A stretch of DNA of 64,000 nt. It comes from Spisula solida (taxonomy: Eukaryota; Mollusca; Bivalvia; Venerida; Mactridae). A program made the translations under genes and the position numbers. Positions 23,158 to 33,789 of this stretch are shown piece by piece. A model generated the notes under the pieces. It saw nothing but the letters and a program-made list of their open reading frames with translations. It had not been told where the DNA came from and ran no database searches. Location of the stretch: the NCBI GenBank assembly GCA_947247005.1, contig OX365960.1, forward strand, positions 17,945,533 through 18,009,532, written 5' to 3'. Numbering within the stretch: position 1 is the first letter of the stretch; the number at the start of each line of letters is the position of its first letter.

Positions 23158-24390
23158 GTAAACTATGATTTGTTTCTCTTTTTTAGCAAGCGCCAAATTC
23201 CTGTGGTTTACATTCTTTCATTTATTTCTGGCACACCATTTTAGGAGAAAATACGTTAAGAACTGGACTAGTAAAGATAACTGATGTTACGAATCAAACA
23301 CTATAAAAGGGGTGCAAGATATATGATTCGTAGGAATTTATTAACCTCCTCAAGATCAAATGAAAGTAGAGGTAATAAAGCATAAATCACTCATACAGAT
23401 TATTATTATTACTTTTTTAGTTATATTTCTTTCCTGTAGCGTGACATTACATTATTACATTTTTCTATACAATATATATATCACAGCAATAATAAGTACA
23501 CGTTGAATTGTATATTGTTGCAATAATGAGTACAGTGATAGAAAATCACCGGAGGTTTCAATTACAATAATGAGTACACGTTGAATTGTATAGTATCACA
23601 ATAATGAGTACAGTGATTTGGCTTATACTCGGTGTATATATATAATTAATTTTTATTATATATATGTAATAAAGTTAAGAAAACCCTCTTAAATGACAAA
23701 AAAGTCATGCTCTTTGAATTAAGTTTAAGTTTTGGATAATATAGAACTATGTCTTAGATTTATTTTTTCTCACGAATCATGTAAAAATATCTTCTGTCGT
23801 TGCTTTGGTGACCAATATCCATATTGAGAAAACGAGGGATTTGTGGTTGAAAACAGTAGCTATGTTTCTCTTAAAGCTAAAATACACGATTTAGAAATGT
23901 TTTTTAAAAAAACGAATATAATTCTAAACTGTGATGCAATTTTGAAAAGTTTACGTCAAGAACTCATCAAATACTGGATTTATGAACTTCTTGTTAACGT
24001 AACGTCATAATTTTATATCGTTTCAATGACGTTTGCGACGCCACTAACAAAGTAGGGGGAGTGGAAACAGAGTCTTGTCTTTCTAATGCTATATTATCAT
24101 GATTTTTCTAATTTTGCCCCTAAGCTTAGTTCATAGGTAGGGGCCTTACTGTTTGTCATCATTTTGTTCTGTTATATATATAACAGGTGGCCGATTCACC
24201 TAGAGTATATTAAGCAAATAGTTAAAGGTGCAGTCATGGCAATACAGATTTAAACCTTTCCTGTTGTGGAAAAATTAGACTATACAAATGTGATGTCTTT
24301 ACATCAAGGCATTTAAGCATGTATTATTCAAGAGTAATCGCTAGTAATAAAATTAAGATTGTAAAAAATACATCTACGTCATATTTAATG
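23158..24390. other. Intron sequence, local short repeats
   Basis: Lies in intron 1 of the sulfotransferase model. The phrases 'aataatgagtac' and 'cgttgaattgtata' recur around 23490-23625 as a loose tandem. No coding exon was seen. Confidence 0.4.
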
Positions 24391-24392
24391 TA

Positions 24393-24628
24393 CAGGGCGT
24401 TAAAAAAGTTCGTTCTCAAAATGTAAATTTATATAAAGTTTTATTTGATCATTATAACGGTAGCTATGGACAATTTCTTATTCTAGTAGCTTGTTCATTC
24501 AATGCCAGAACGATTAGAACAGTAGTATGATTCGCTGGATTTTAACCTGTAAATTTGATATTCTCCTGAAGTCAGAAGGATAGACTATTGAAACTTGAAC
24601 AACGAGAACGAATTTTTTTAACACCCTG
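24393..24628. mobile_element. Mariner-like MITE, 236 bp, flanked by TA
   Basis: The ends are inverted: 'cagggcgttaaaaaagttcg' on the left and 'gaatttttttaacaccctg' on the right, continuing inward with 'ttctc'/'gagaa'. TA lies on both sides (24391-24392 and 24629-24630), as expected for Tc1/mariner target-site duplication. No transposase frame, so non-autonomous. Confidence 0.8.
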
Positions 24629-24783
24629 TATACTTTCTCTGCATGCACAAATACAGGGCCTTTAGCGCTTTGCTTATATTTTCGAATCGTGAATTAGAAT
24701 AATAAGTGTCTCTCTTGTGATAAAAACAAAGTTATTGTCGTGTACAATAGATTTGCCCACGTCAAAATAACGTATAATACAAT

Positions 24784-24851
24784 GTCAGTTCCTTTTCCAG
24801 TTCCTTTTCCAGTTCCTTTTCCAGTTCCTTTTCCAGTTCCTTTTCCAGTTC
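24784..24851. repeat. 12-bp tandem repeat, about 5.5 copies
   Basis: The unit is 'cagttccttttc', nearly pure. It gives a GTGK repeat in the reverse open frame, which is not a gene. Confidence 0.95.
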
Positions 24852-25337
24852 TTATATATTGTGCACAGTTCTCTTTCATATTTTACCCAAAATGATGTAA
24901 ATATAAACAATATAAGGTCACTTGGTCGACGAGACAGATTTTGTGCACTTTAACAACTCGCTGCCAAAAATAGGGATACTTTTGTGTGTTTATGTGCATA
25001 CCATATGGAAGAATAATCATTTGTGTAACAAGCAAGAACAGGTTTGTGATGCTCGGGTGTAAATTGTGTACTCCTCGCAGTGTATTTTCAGCAGTATTCA
25101 GGTGCGTTAGTCATAGACCTTCTTATCTCCCCTAACCATAGCTAATATTGTGTTCAATAGTTTGATCAGAACATTGCTATTTGTAGCGATATGTAAAAAA
25201 CATCATAATATGAATGGTTGTAGAGTTTGGGTTGGTAGGGGGTTCCTGGGTAGCATAGGGGTCTAGATGGGTATAACATGACGGACGCCTGTGACCTGAA
25301 AGTGGTGCAGATTTTTTACAGGGCAACACCTCTTGTT

Positions 25338-25689
25338 ATTACCTAGCACTTTATATAACGAGTAATTCGTTATTTTTGACTGTTTCATGTGTTACTGTTT
25401 ATTTTTAGTTTTGACTGTTCCACCCCTGGATGAACTGTTACCTGCGCACTACGATGCGCAATATAAATTCCTGCAAAAACACCCAGCTAGATCTTTAGCG
25501 TATCTATAAATAAAATTTGTCACTTTCACATGCTACTTTTAGTAAATTGTGTCAATTTCAACAGTCAAATCTATAGCGCAGGTACTGTTTCCCGAATAAT
25601 GGCTCCGACCGTGATGCCGAACTTTACACAAAACTGGATGTTTTATTAGTAGAAGTTTGCTGTATAGTTATATAGAGTGTTAGGTAATA
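25338..25689. mobile_element. TIR element (MITE), copy 1; inverted partner at 33.07-33.49 kb
   Basis: The ends are 'attacctagcactttatata' and its inverted match 'tatatagagtgttaggtaat'. The interior (for example 'gcgcactacgatgcgcaata') recurs in reverse at 33.3-33.4 kb. About 350 bases, no frame. Confidence 0.75.
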
Positions 25690-25875
25690 AAACAGTTATT
25701 TCATGTCTGTTTTTGCTTAACAGTCAAAACTATTGTCCCTTGGTATCGGGGAAGACATTTTGAACTGTTGCCCTCGGCCTATCGGCCTCGTGCAACAGTT
25801 CAAAAGTATTCCGCGATACCTCGGGACAATAGTTTTGACTGTTAACCAAACAGACATGAAATAATTGTATACTAT
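25690..25875. mobile_element. Long hairpin element, copy 1 (partner at 32.9 kb)
   Basis: A palindrome of about 185 bases. The left arm 'tttcatgtctgtttttgctt' and 'aacagtcaaaactattgtcc' pair with the right arm 'ggacaatagttttgactgtt', and the loop is around 'ctcggcctatcggcctcg'. It directly abuts the TIR element. The pair recurs as a unit in opposite orientation at 32894-33493. The 70-residue open frame here has a look-alike at 33 kb only because of this repeat. Confidence 0.8.
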
Positions 25876-26592
25876 CGAAGAAATTTACGAAAACACCCGG
25901 TAACTTATGTTCTGGTGTGAAGTTTTTTTCATGTATTGCCACATATTGGCATGGATATTGTTCATTTGAAAATGTGCTTCAAAAGGACATACAAACAACG
26001 GTGTAAATAAATGAACAACGTCTGTTACGAAAACAGATAATTGGTTGTTTTAACATTTGTAAGTGGTGTATAAGAGAACATGCGTGAACTTCATCAAATG
26101 GTCGTTTAGTCAGGTTAATGTAAAGACGATGTCATACAAAGTGAAACAAATCAAAATTAAAAGTATAATAAATGTACTGTCGACCTTAGATGACATTGAT
26201 CATGTCAATAGTTTAAGGGAACATTCTACCGATGATATAAAGTCCATAATATACATACACATATTTGATGATATCATGATAAATACAAATTATCCTCGGC
26301 TTTGCCTCGGACAATTATATTGTCTGCCCTCCCCAAACTGTACAATAATCCTTGTAAGAAGACACTTTTGACGAATAACTTGTACAATATCTGTTACATA
26401 ACTTATTTCAAAACATGTCATAAGAAGATAAATAGAGTATACCTTTAAAATGTTAGCTATTTTTTATTGACCTTGACCTGGCCTTGACCTCAAATTGGTC
26501 TTAGGTGTATGCCCAATTATCGATAAAACAATGAAAGTTGGGTATGGTTCAAATATAAGTTGAACACCTCACGTATAAATAAAATAACATAC

Positions 26593-26671
26593 CTTTAATA
26601 TAAAGAAAACTCGCGAGCACACCCATTGAGAGAACTAAAAGCCAATTGAATATCTTACTCATAGGTGCCAT
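26593..26671 (-). CDS. Carbohydrate sulfotransferase, exon 1 (start and signal anchor)
   Basis: On the minus strand the ATG at 26671 opens MAPMSK followed by the hydrophobic run IFNWLLVLSMGVLASFLYI. This is a short basic cytoplasmic tail and one membrane span, as in type II Golgi enzymes. The exon is 26 codons plus one base, then the donor AAAG|GTATGT. Phase 1 exit fits exon 2. A second ATG three codons on could also be used. The distance to the catalytic exon is about 5.7 kb, filled with MITEs and hairpins. Assignment to this gene is by topology and phase and is not proven by homology. Confidence 0.65.
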
Positions 26672-26847
26672 GTTGAACGTACACGTATTCACACAAACTG
26701 GTGTTCAGTTCAGTTCAATTCAATTCATTTCATATTCAGTTCATATTCCGTTCTGTCCTGTTCTGTTATGCCCAAATGCTTCGATATCTGTCAACGCTAC
26801 GTGCATACAAAACTATCGTTGGTTTCCATTTGAAATGCCCATCATTA

Positions 26848-26940
26848 TAGTCCAGTCAGGATAAAAATCCAGTGACGCAGCGATCGAGTCCACTTTAAAT
26901 AACGTTGTAATACCAATTATAAAGGCTTCCCTTCCCGAAG
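26848..26940 (+). repeat. Dispersed repeat, 5' fragment
   Basis: Reads 'cagtgacgcagcgatcgagt' to 'ataaaggctt'. The same order occurs complete at 50073-50281. Here it stops where the AAGTGNGTT word field begins. It lies about 180 bases upstream of the sulfotransferase ATG. Confidence 0.65.
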
Positions 26941-27360
26941 AAAAACACACTTATACCAAAAACCCACTTAAAACCAACTTATTAGTGGGTTTTTCCTGCG
27001 TTTTTTGACAAAAGTATGCTAAAAGCGAGTTTTTCCTGGGTTTTTAACAAATAAGTGTGTTTTTTGTTGGCAAAAGTGAGTTTTTTGTATCTTGAAGTGG
27101 GTCTTTTGATCAAATAAGTGGGTTAAAGTGCGTCTTTTAATATCTGAAGTGTGTTTTTGTTGGTCTTTTAATAAATGAAGTTGGTTAAAGTGGGTCTTTA
27201 AAGAAAATAAGTTGGCTAAAGTGCGTCTTTTAAATAATGATATTCTCAGAAGTGGGTTAAAGTTGGTTTTAAGTTGGTCTTTTACTTTTTAGATAAGATT
27301 GCGCTTTGTGAGCTTCACATGCAAAAGACTCACTTAAAACCAACTTCTGGAAGAAGTTGG
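26941..27360. repeat. Field of AAGTGNGTT-type words, self-complementary (block 1)
   Basis: Built from 'aagtgggtt', 'aagtgagtt', 'aagtgtgtt', 'aagtgcgtc', 'aagttggtt' and their reverse complements ('aacccactt', 'aaccaactt'), separated by T-runs and short spacers. The same vocabulary fills 38420-39280. The spacing is irregular, so this is not a simple tandem repeat. No coding frame. Confidence 0.75.
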
Positions 27361-27732
27361 TCTTTTCTTTTGAAATGTTGACTGGATCACTGAACCGAAG
27401 ATATTAGATCTACACTTATTCATTGCTTCGAATTACAACGCATACTATGTTTTGTACATCTTTTGTTTGGTATTTCAGTAACTGTTGTTGTTTATGTATG
27501 TAAATATGTTTGGAACAAAATCTTAAATGACAGTTTATTTTAAGTAATTGCTGTAAACTTATTTCCCTGTGAAAAAATACCGAACGTTCATTTCGAGACG
27601 TTATAGGATAAAACCCATTTTCCGGAATTTCCGCATCTTACTGCGGATATACATGTACATGTTTTGACTAGACCATCTTACCTGTTATCAGCATAATCTA
27701 ATAGCTGGCACAATTAATGCTTTATACATGTA
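27361..27732. other. Intergenic, no gene seen
   Basis: AT-rich, no exon or element recognised. Confidence 0.35.
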
Positions 27733-27890
27733 TAAACCCGGTCGTACGTTTTTCATAAGCGGTGGTATATTACTAATACGTTCGACGTGTAATACAAACA
27801 CAAATTTAAAGAATCGGGAATTTACATGGTTTGCTCGAAGAAATTGATATATTCAACGCAAGAACCTTGTCACATGTTCATCCGGACCAA
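27733..27890 (+). repeat. Dispersed repeat, copy 2 of 3 (5'-truncated)
   Basis: Matches the later half of the copies at 9345 and 54034: 'ttcataagc', 'acgttcgacgtgtaatac', 'aacgcaagaaccttgt'. Confidence 0.6.
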
Positions 27891-30025
27891 TTTAACAACT
27901 CCGGAATATACCCGGTTGGTTATAAAGATACAAAATATACTTGACAACTTCGTGTACATACATACACCCGTACATACATTTATTTGGTAAATCGACATAA
28001 AAAATGTCTAGCACGCATGTTAATTAAACATGCGTAACCATTTACATTACAAAAAAATGGCAATCAATATAAGGACACAAGAGAAAGTAGTTATCTATAA
28101 ACCAATTAATACATTAGTTCATGCTATATATAAGGACACAAGAGAAAGTAGTTATCTATAAACTACTAGTGTACCTTATAATTAATATTTGCAAGTTTTT
28201 TTTATCAGTCTATTTGTCAAATGAAAATAATAAACTATATCACATAGTACGTTGTTATTATTGTATTATAGCGTTATCAATTTTGAATTAATTAATCCCC
28301 AATTAACAATCGATAATTGCAGACGGTATAATGTAAACCAATCCAATTATAACATACTGTACACTATAATCTCACCAGTTTAATTTATTGCCTAGGGCTA
28401 CATATCTCGGCGATTTATGACCCATGTGACACGCGTTCCAGACAGTTTCACAGTTAGGGGTCTTGTTCAGAACCAAATCTGGTACTCTACTGACACTCTT
28501 TTGTTTTCACGCACGATTTGTTCATATTAATTATGCACAATATACCAGGTCAGTGAATTATGACCAGAGCATAAAATATATAATTATTAATTTTGTATAT
28601 ATTTGTTATGAGCATTGTATTATGCTATATGTAAAATAATACATATATAACTTTGCACAGCCATTTACCTTGAAATTGTTAATATGACATCTGCTATTTT
28701 AATAAAACATACATTGAACAATATATTTTTGGTGATAGCTTGATCACAATATGGACACATTTTATGAACATAGTTGATAGAGTGATTGCAGGGCTTTGTC
28801 TTGTCTTCATATTAAGATTGATGACATAGTGTAATTCATTTTCATATATTGTAGGGGGAGTAGATCTACCCCTTTTAGTTTTTAATTGATACCAAATATT
28901 TTTTTTAAATACTAAAATTAGTTTATTTAATATTTCACTGCATGCATGGTAACGACGTTAGACTTTTAATAAATACCGAAACTAGACTTCGCAGTTTATG
29001 CACGTATTATTATATGAATTATGGTCCCCCATTACACATGAATACCTGTCATTAATTGTTTAAATCACGAAAGTGAATATCGTGTGGAATCTATACGTGA
29101 TTCGAAAACCTTTAAACTATTAAACCTGGCTTTCTGATAAAATCATTCGGATGCCTTATAATGAGAAGATTTATTATCTTGTAGATTGTCATAGCGAATA
29201 ATAAAATAAAGTGAAGGAAAAAATGCCAATTATTTGTGCTATAATAAATTTAATGCAAGGTGTAAACTTAAAAGATTTCCTCTTAAATAAAAAAGAAATG
29301 CGCCTTAATTTTTTACACTAACATGCGAGGATCCAGACGGGGCCATTATGTGTGCTATTCGGACACTGATTTCACCAGGGGACCATGGAGTTTGAATCAG
29401 GACCGTTCTATGAAAATATGTTCGACTCTGACAAATATCTTTAATCGCGCGTGCATTTCGTCCGGAATTCGGCCTTTATCAACTTCTTCAAGAGTTCTTG
29501 CGGAGTTACTTCCCCTTTCGCGCTTTAGCTCAATATTTGAAAATTGAGAACGACGGAAGATTCTGGTGAAATTATACACAGAAATAGTTGCTTTATGAGG
29601 TAATTTCGTGTTAGATGAATTTGTTTTTGTAGTCTAGAATATACACTTTATTATTGCAAGGAATATGCTTGAATAAAATTTAGATTGCTTTAGAAGTGGA
29701 GACTTGACTCTTTGTCAAGTTTGTGTTTTCAAATTCAATTCAAAATTGCAATCACAATGCCGCGAGAGCAGTAGATCAGACTGGCAGAATATTTTGATGC
29801 TTATTGTATATCTTTGTGCTAACTCGATATATTTGTATGGTAACTGTGTTTAATGTAGAGATTCTATAAAACTATTTAGCCAAGTGTCTCGTCCGAGAAT
29901 CGAACCAGCCACCTCGCGATCACACGTCCAGACTAATTATCTACTCGACGGGTTTCATGTTAAGTTAGATACCATACATGTTAGCTCAGTTGTTAGTGTG
30001 CTATACTAATATTGACGACAATTGC
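27891..30025. other. Intergenic; one 57-bp tandem duplication
   Basis: The phrase 'aaggacacaagagaaagtag' with 'ttatctataaac' occurs at about 28071 and again at about 28128. No coding exon is recognised. A short open frame at 29323-29547 has no protein-like match and lies in CpG-richer DNA. Confidence 0.4.
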
Positions 30026-30026
30026 T

Positions 30027-30200
30027 ACTGTGGGTGGCACAGTGGTCGAGTGGTAACGCACTTGACTACTGATCAAGAGGTCCCACAAGGCACAGACACT
30101 TGGGGTCTGGACCCCGACCCCCAGGTACGCATCAGGATATATTTTTATCGTCAATATTGTATACCCAGACCCATACATCAATCACATTAACATTATTAAA
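30027..30200 (+). mobile_element. tRNA-derived SINE head, degenerate
   Basis: 'gtgggtggcacagtggtcga' and 'gtggtaacgcactt' form an A-box region with a D-arm look, followed by 'gatcaagaggtcccac'. The B box is weak. The head resembles those at 7.45 and 49.43 kb. Confidence 0.5.
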
Positions 30201-30389
30201 CGTATTCGGGACTTATAATTTGTTTGTGTTTAACTGACTGCAAATTTCCTGCCTATATAATGGTCAAGTACACATTACTCTTCGCGATGATGATAGTGAC
30301 AGAAACCGAAATCCACCCCTGCCTCCACAATATGCGAGAAAGTTGGCAATTTTCAACTGAAAACATGCCTCGCACATAATCTTTCGACA

Positions 30390-30575
30390 ATGGTTTCCCG
30401 CCTGATCAATACGAAAGTATGTCGTCGTGCGTTGAACGTTGGAACCAGATATGTAAATAAACCATTCGGAATACCTCGTTTGGGTCCAACATTCAAAGTG
30501 CGACACGGTTCTTATGTATCAGGCTGGGAACCACTGTTCAAATTGTCGAAATATTATGTGCGCGGCGGAAAATGA
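30390..30575 (+). CDS. Possible small protein, 61 residues, unknown
   Basis: An intronless frame starting at an ATG in good context (gacaATGG). The first 20 residues are basic and lack acids (MVSRLINTKVCRRALNVGTR), like a mitochondrial targeting segment. The rest (for example GIPRLGPTFKVRHGSY) is Gly/Arg/Tyr-rich and less repetitive than chance frames nearby. No family is recognised. A plausible ATTAAA lies about 220 bases downstream. An opposing open frame overlaps it, so this could still be chance. Confidence 0.35.
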   Translation: MVSRLINTKVCRRALNVGTRYVNKPFGIPRLGPTFKVRHGSYVSGWEPLFKLSKYYVRGGK

Positions 30576-31084
30576 GTTGACAATTGCAAACTTTCCTGAT
30601 ATTTTGTAAACAAGAGTGCTGATCAATCGAGTATTGTCAGTATAGTCATCGTAAAGATTAACTTGTTATTGACCGAAGGATACCAGAAATATATGGGAAA
30701 GTTGCAAAACAAGTTTTACACAATCGTTTTTTCTAGGTTGGTGTGCGAGAAAGTTCAGCAAAACATATTTATCTTTGTGTTATTTTAAGCAGCATTAAAA
30801 GGAATTTCGTAGATTTTTGTATTAATATCACATACATCCCAACTCATGTTTGTGTGAATACTGAATGAGTCTGGATATATTAGAACTATAAAAAAAATCC
30901 ATGCGCATAGCGGGAGGGGGCGTGGACTGTACCACAGGGCCCACGTGTCTGTACCACAGGGCCCGACACTAACACTGGTCTGAGACCAGTGAAAATTCTG
31001 GAGGACCAGTAACTGTCCTATTTACAAATTGGGCGTTTCTGCACTGTCGGACCATTGGCCAAAATAGTTTGTGTCTAGGCCTGT

Positions 31085-31430
31085 CACGGGGTCGAATCTC
31101 GGCTGGGGCACTTGGTCATTTCTAAAACACTTATCAGTGTTTCCCACCCAACTGAAGATGTACTGGTTGGAAACCAAGAGGTAGTCTTGCATGTATCGGT
31201 ACTATACACCGGGCACGTTAAAGAACCAAGGAGTCTATTCGGACCAAGCTAGGGTAACACCTGCCAATAATGTAGATATAGTGAATAGCACCGATACACC
31301 TCGGGTTTCCATCTCTAGTTGGGTGGGAAACACTGAAAAGTGTTCTGAAATATCCAGACTCCAGTGCCCCTGATCAAGATTGGAACCATGGACCTCTGGA
31401 TTGGTAGTTGAGAGCGTTAACCACTATATT
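31085..31430. mobile_element. Two SINE copies head-to-head as an inverted pair
   Basis: 31085-31250 is in plus orientation: 'gggtcgaatctcggc' (B box), core 'atgtatcggtactatacacc', tail 'gcacgttaaagaaccaa'. 31255-31430 is in minus orientation: the core ends 'caccgatacacc' and the tRNA-like head near 31385-31425 reads on the minus strand 'tagtggttaacgctctcaac'. Together they make a large imperfect palindrome. Confidence 0.65.
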
Positions 31431-31791
31431 TACAGACAAGGATAATGTTGATAACATACCTGTATTTTGAATGGTACTGTGGCATAATTCTGCAGGAAAA
31501 TTTGATAGATACAAATTCAGCTTTTGAAAATAGCAGCTGCAATTTAAGTTTAACTAAGACTTGACCCATTTGAATGTTTGTCAACTTTTAATTCTTTATC
31601 CTACTCCTAGAAAAGTGTTTTGTGCATGACAAATAGGAATTTTACTAATTAGTGGTTTCATTTTGCATCAGTACTTGCTTATACTATCAACATCACACTT
31701 CGGGGCATATGTCCCTTACAAATACAATGCCAGCTATTGTTATGATATATGCTTGTACATTTTTTCTAATTATTTCCTCCGGTTCTTGCAG

Positions 31792-31953
31792 CACATCGTT
31801 CAAGCTTTAATAGATACAGCACTGCCACCAGGTGAGACTGAAAAACGCCATCATGACATTTTTGGATGCTGTTTACGTATGGCAACTTGTGCTCTGCTCC
31901 ATGAACAAATGTTCAACCAAGAATCCCTGCTGCAGAAAGAACAGCTATCATTG
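31792..31953 (+). CDS. Internal exon of an unidentified gene
   Basis: A strong acceptor (pyrimidine-rich tract ending 'ggttcttgcag') and donor (TTG|GTAATT) frame 162 bases, exactly 54 codons, phase 0 at both ends. The translation starts HIVQALIDTALPPGETEKRH and contains FGCCLRMATCALLHEQMF. It is highly protein-like: mostly helical, with two adjacent Cys and no low complexity. I do not recognise the family with confidence; it reads like one exon of a large helical-repeat protein. The next good acceptor downstream on this strand is at 35489, but the sequence after it is frame-broken. No other exon of the gene was found, so it may span beyond the window or be an orphan fragment. Confidence 0.6.
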
Positions 31954-32059
31954 GTAATTTGCAGTTTTATTAATGATTTTTACTGAACTTGCACACAAGT
32001 TCGAGGGCTCGGTACAAAACTATTGTACGTGGGGTGTCCCAGAATAGCGTATAATCACG

Positions 32060-32314
32060 TTATATCATGAGAACTATCATAATTCTTGTCTGGGCTATTT
32101 CTCAAGAACCTCTGCTCAGATTTTAACAAAACTTCATAGATAGCTTCACTACAAAGTGGAGATGCGCATATCTTAGGCACTTTCCGGTTCGCTGATTATT
32201 CACACAGTTATGCCCCTTGGAAGATCGCACTACTAAATTCTTGTCCAGGCTATTTCTCAAGAACGACTGCTCAGATTTTAACAAAACTAATTACTTCATG
32301 GATAGCTTCACTAC
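32060..32314 (+). repeat. 154-bp tandem repeat, interrupted by the element at 32321
   Basis: 'attcttgtctgggctatttc' starts at about 32082 and again at about 32236. A third unit resumes at 33639-33790 after the inserted element. Internal phrase: 'gtggagatgcgcatatc'. Confidence 0.7.
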
Positions 32315-32893
32315 CAAGTGCAGGCTTTCCAGCGTTCATAGTTTTTCCTAGTTTTCCTACTTTTTCCTAGTTTTTTGAATGCCCTCCTAGTTTTTCCTTG
32401 TTTTGTCTAAAACCTCCTAGTATTCCTAGTTTTTCATAAATTTGGCAATTTATGGAGAAGATGAAACTGGTTTGGAGATTTTCTTTCAGAATAAGACCTT
32501 CAGGGTGCATGTCAATTATTTTTAAGCCCGCTTCACTCGCAAAATAACTAGTGAATATCATTATGTTTAGATAAACAAGCATGATAAATAGTATCAAGTG
32601 AAGAACCAGTGAATACAGAAACAAATGATATCTATAGTCCACGCTGAATAGTATCAAGTAGAGAAAAGGTTTGTGTTGCAGTTTCTGGATCGCTTCGCTC
32701 GCACAATAAGTTTTATTTCAAATAAAAAATCCTGGTTATGGCTATGGGGTGTTAAGCTGACAGTATTTGGTATTCTTTGTGTGATATGGTGTCACTAACT
32801 GGTGCAGAGTCTAGCCTTCTCAGGTGATAACTGAAGGTTGGACTATGCTCTATGATGACTGTACTATTGACAGCTTAACAGTCTGTAGTATAC

Positions 32894-33070
32894 ACTTATT
32901 TCATGTATGTTTGGTTAACAGTCAAAACTATTGTCCCGAGGTATCGAGGAAGACTTTTGAACTGTTGCACGAGGCCGATAGGCCGAGGGCAACAGTTCAA
33001 AATGTCTTCCCAGATACCGAGGGACAATAGTTTTGACTGATTACCCAAAACAGACATGAAATAACTGTTT
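32894..33070. mobile_element. Long hairpin element, copy 2
   Basis: The arms are 'aacagtcaaaactattgtcc' and 'ggacaatagttttgactg', with the centre 'cacgaggccgataggccgag'. Counterpart of 25690-25875 in the opposite orientation, nested inside the 1.3-kb TIR transposon. Confidence 0.75.
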
Positions 33071-33071
33071 A

Positions 33072-33493
33072 ATTACCTAATACATGTACTCTATATAACT
33101 ACAGTAAAGTTCTACTTATACAACAAACAAAAAGGATATTTCTAAGACATTTTGTCATACTAATTGCGGATATTTTTTGTTATAAATTCAAGACTGTCAT
33201 TATCCCCATGATTTTATTATCAAACAAATAAAATCGGCATGTAATAAAGCAAAAAGCGACAAAACATTGTTCAATAGTTATATTAAAAATACGCTATATA
33301 TCTAGCAGGGTGTTTTTGCAGGAATTTATATTGCGCATCGTAGTGCGCAGGTAACAGTTCATCCAGGGGTGTAACAGTCAAAACTGTTGCCCTCCTGGCA
33401 ATGAACTGTTTCATACCTGAATCTAAAAATAAATATTAAGACATGAAACAGTCAAAAATAACGAATTACTCGTTATATAGAGTGCTAGGTAAT
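33072..33493. mobile_element. TIR element (MITE), copy 2
   Basis: The ends 'attacctaatacatgtactc' and 'tatatagagtgctaggtaat' are inverted. The interior matches the reverse of 25338-25689. Confidence 0.7.
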
Positions 33494-33789
33494 AATATAA
33501 AATGTGTACGGTTACTGCGTTAATCAGGTTGGGAAAACTCCTAGTTTTTGGCTCAACCTTCCTAAAATTTCCTAGTTTTTTGTAAATAATTTTCCTAGTT
33601 TTCTCCTAGTTTTTTCAAAGATGCTGATGGAAAGCCTGCAAGTGGAGATGCGCATATCATTGGCACTTTCCGGGTCGCTGATTATTCACACTGTTATGCC
33701 CCTTGGAAGATCGCACTATAACTATATACTAAATTCTTGTCCGGGCTATTTCTCAAGAACCACTGCTCAGATTTTTATGGACATGGCTT

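Larger units (their letters stand above)
32321..33638. mobile_element. Nested TIR transposon, 1,318 bp, with 6-bp target duplication
   Basis: The left end 'caggctttccagc' and right end 'gctgatggaaagcctg' are inverted. 'caagtg' stands on both sides (32315-32320 and 33639-33644), and removing the element rejoins the 154-bp tandem repeat. The flanking interior on both sides consists of 'ttcctagttttt' words. No transposase frame. It carries the hairpin plus MITE pair inside it. The TIR resembles hAT ends, but the duplication seen is 6 and not 8 bases. Confidence 0.8.

Noticed and set aside
25730..33030. Two similar about-70-residue frames (25.7 and 33.0 kb) sharing 'VCLVNSQNYCPEVSR'
   Set aside because: Both lie in the paired hairpin element; similarity is from the repeat and the sequence is palindromic.
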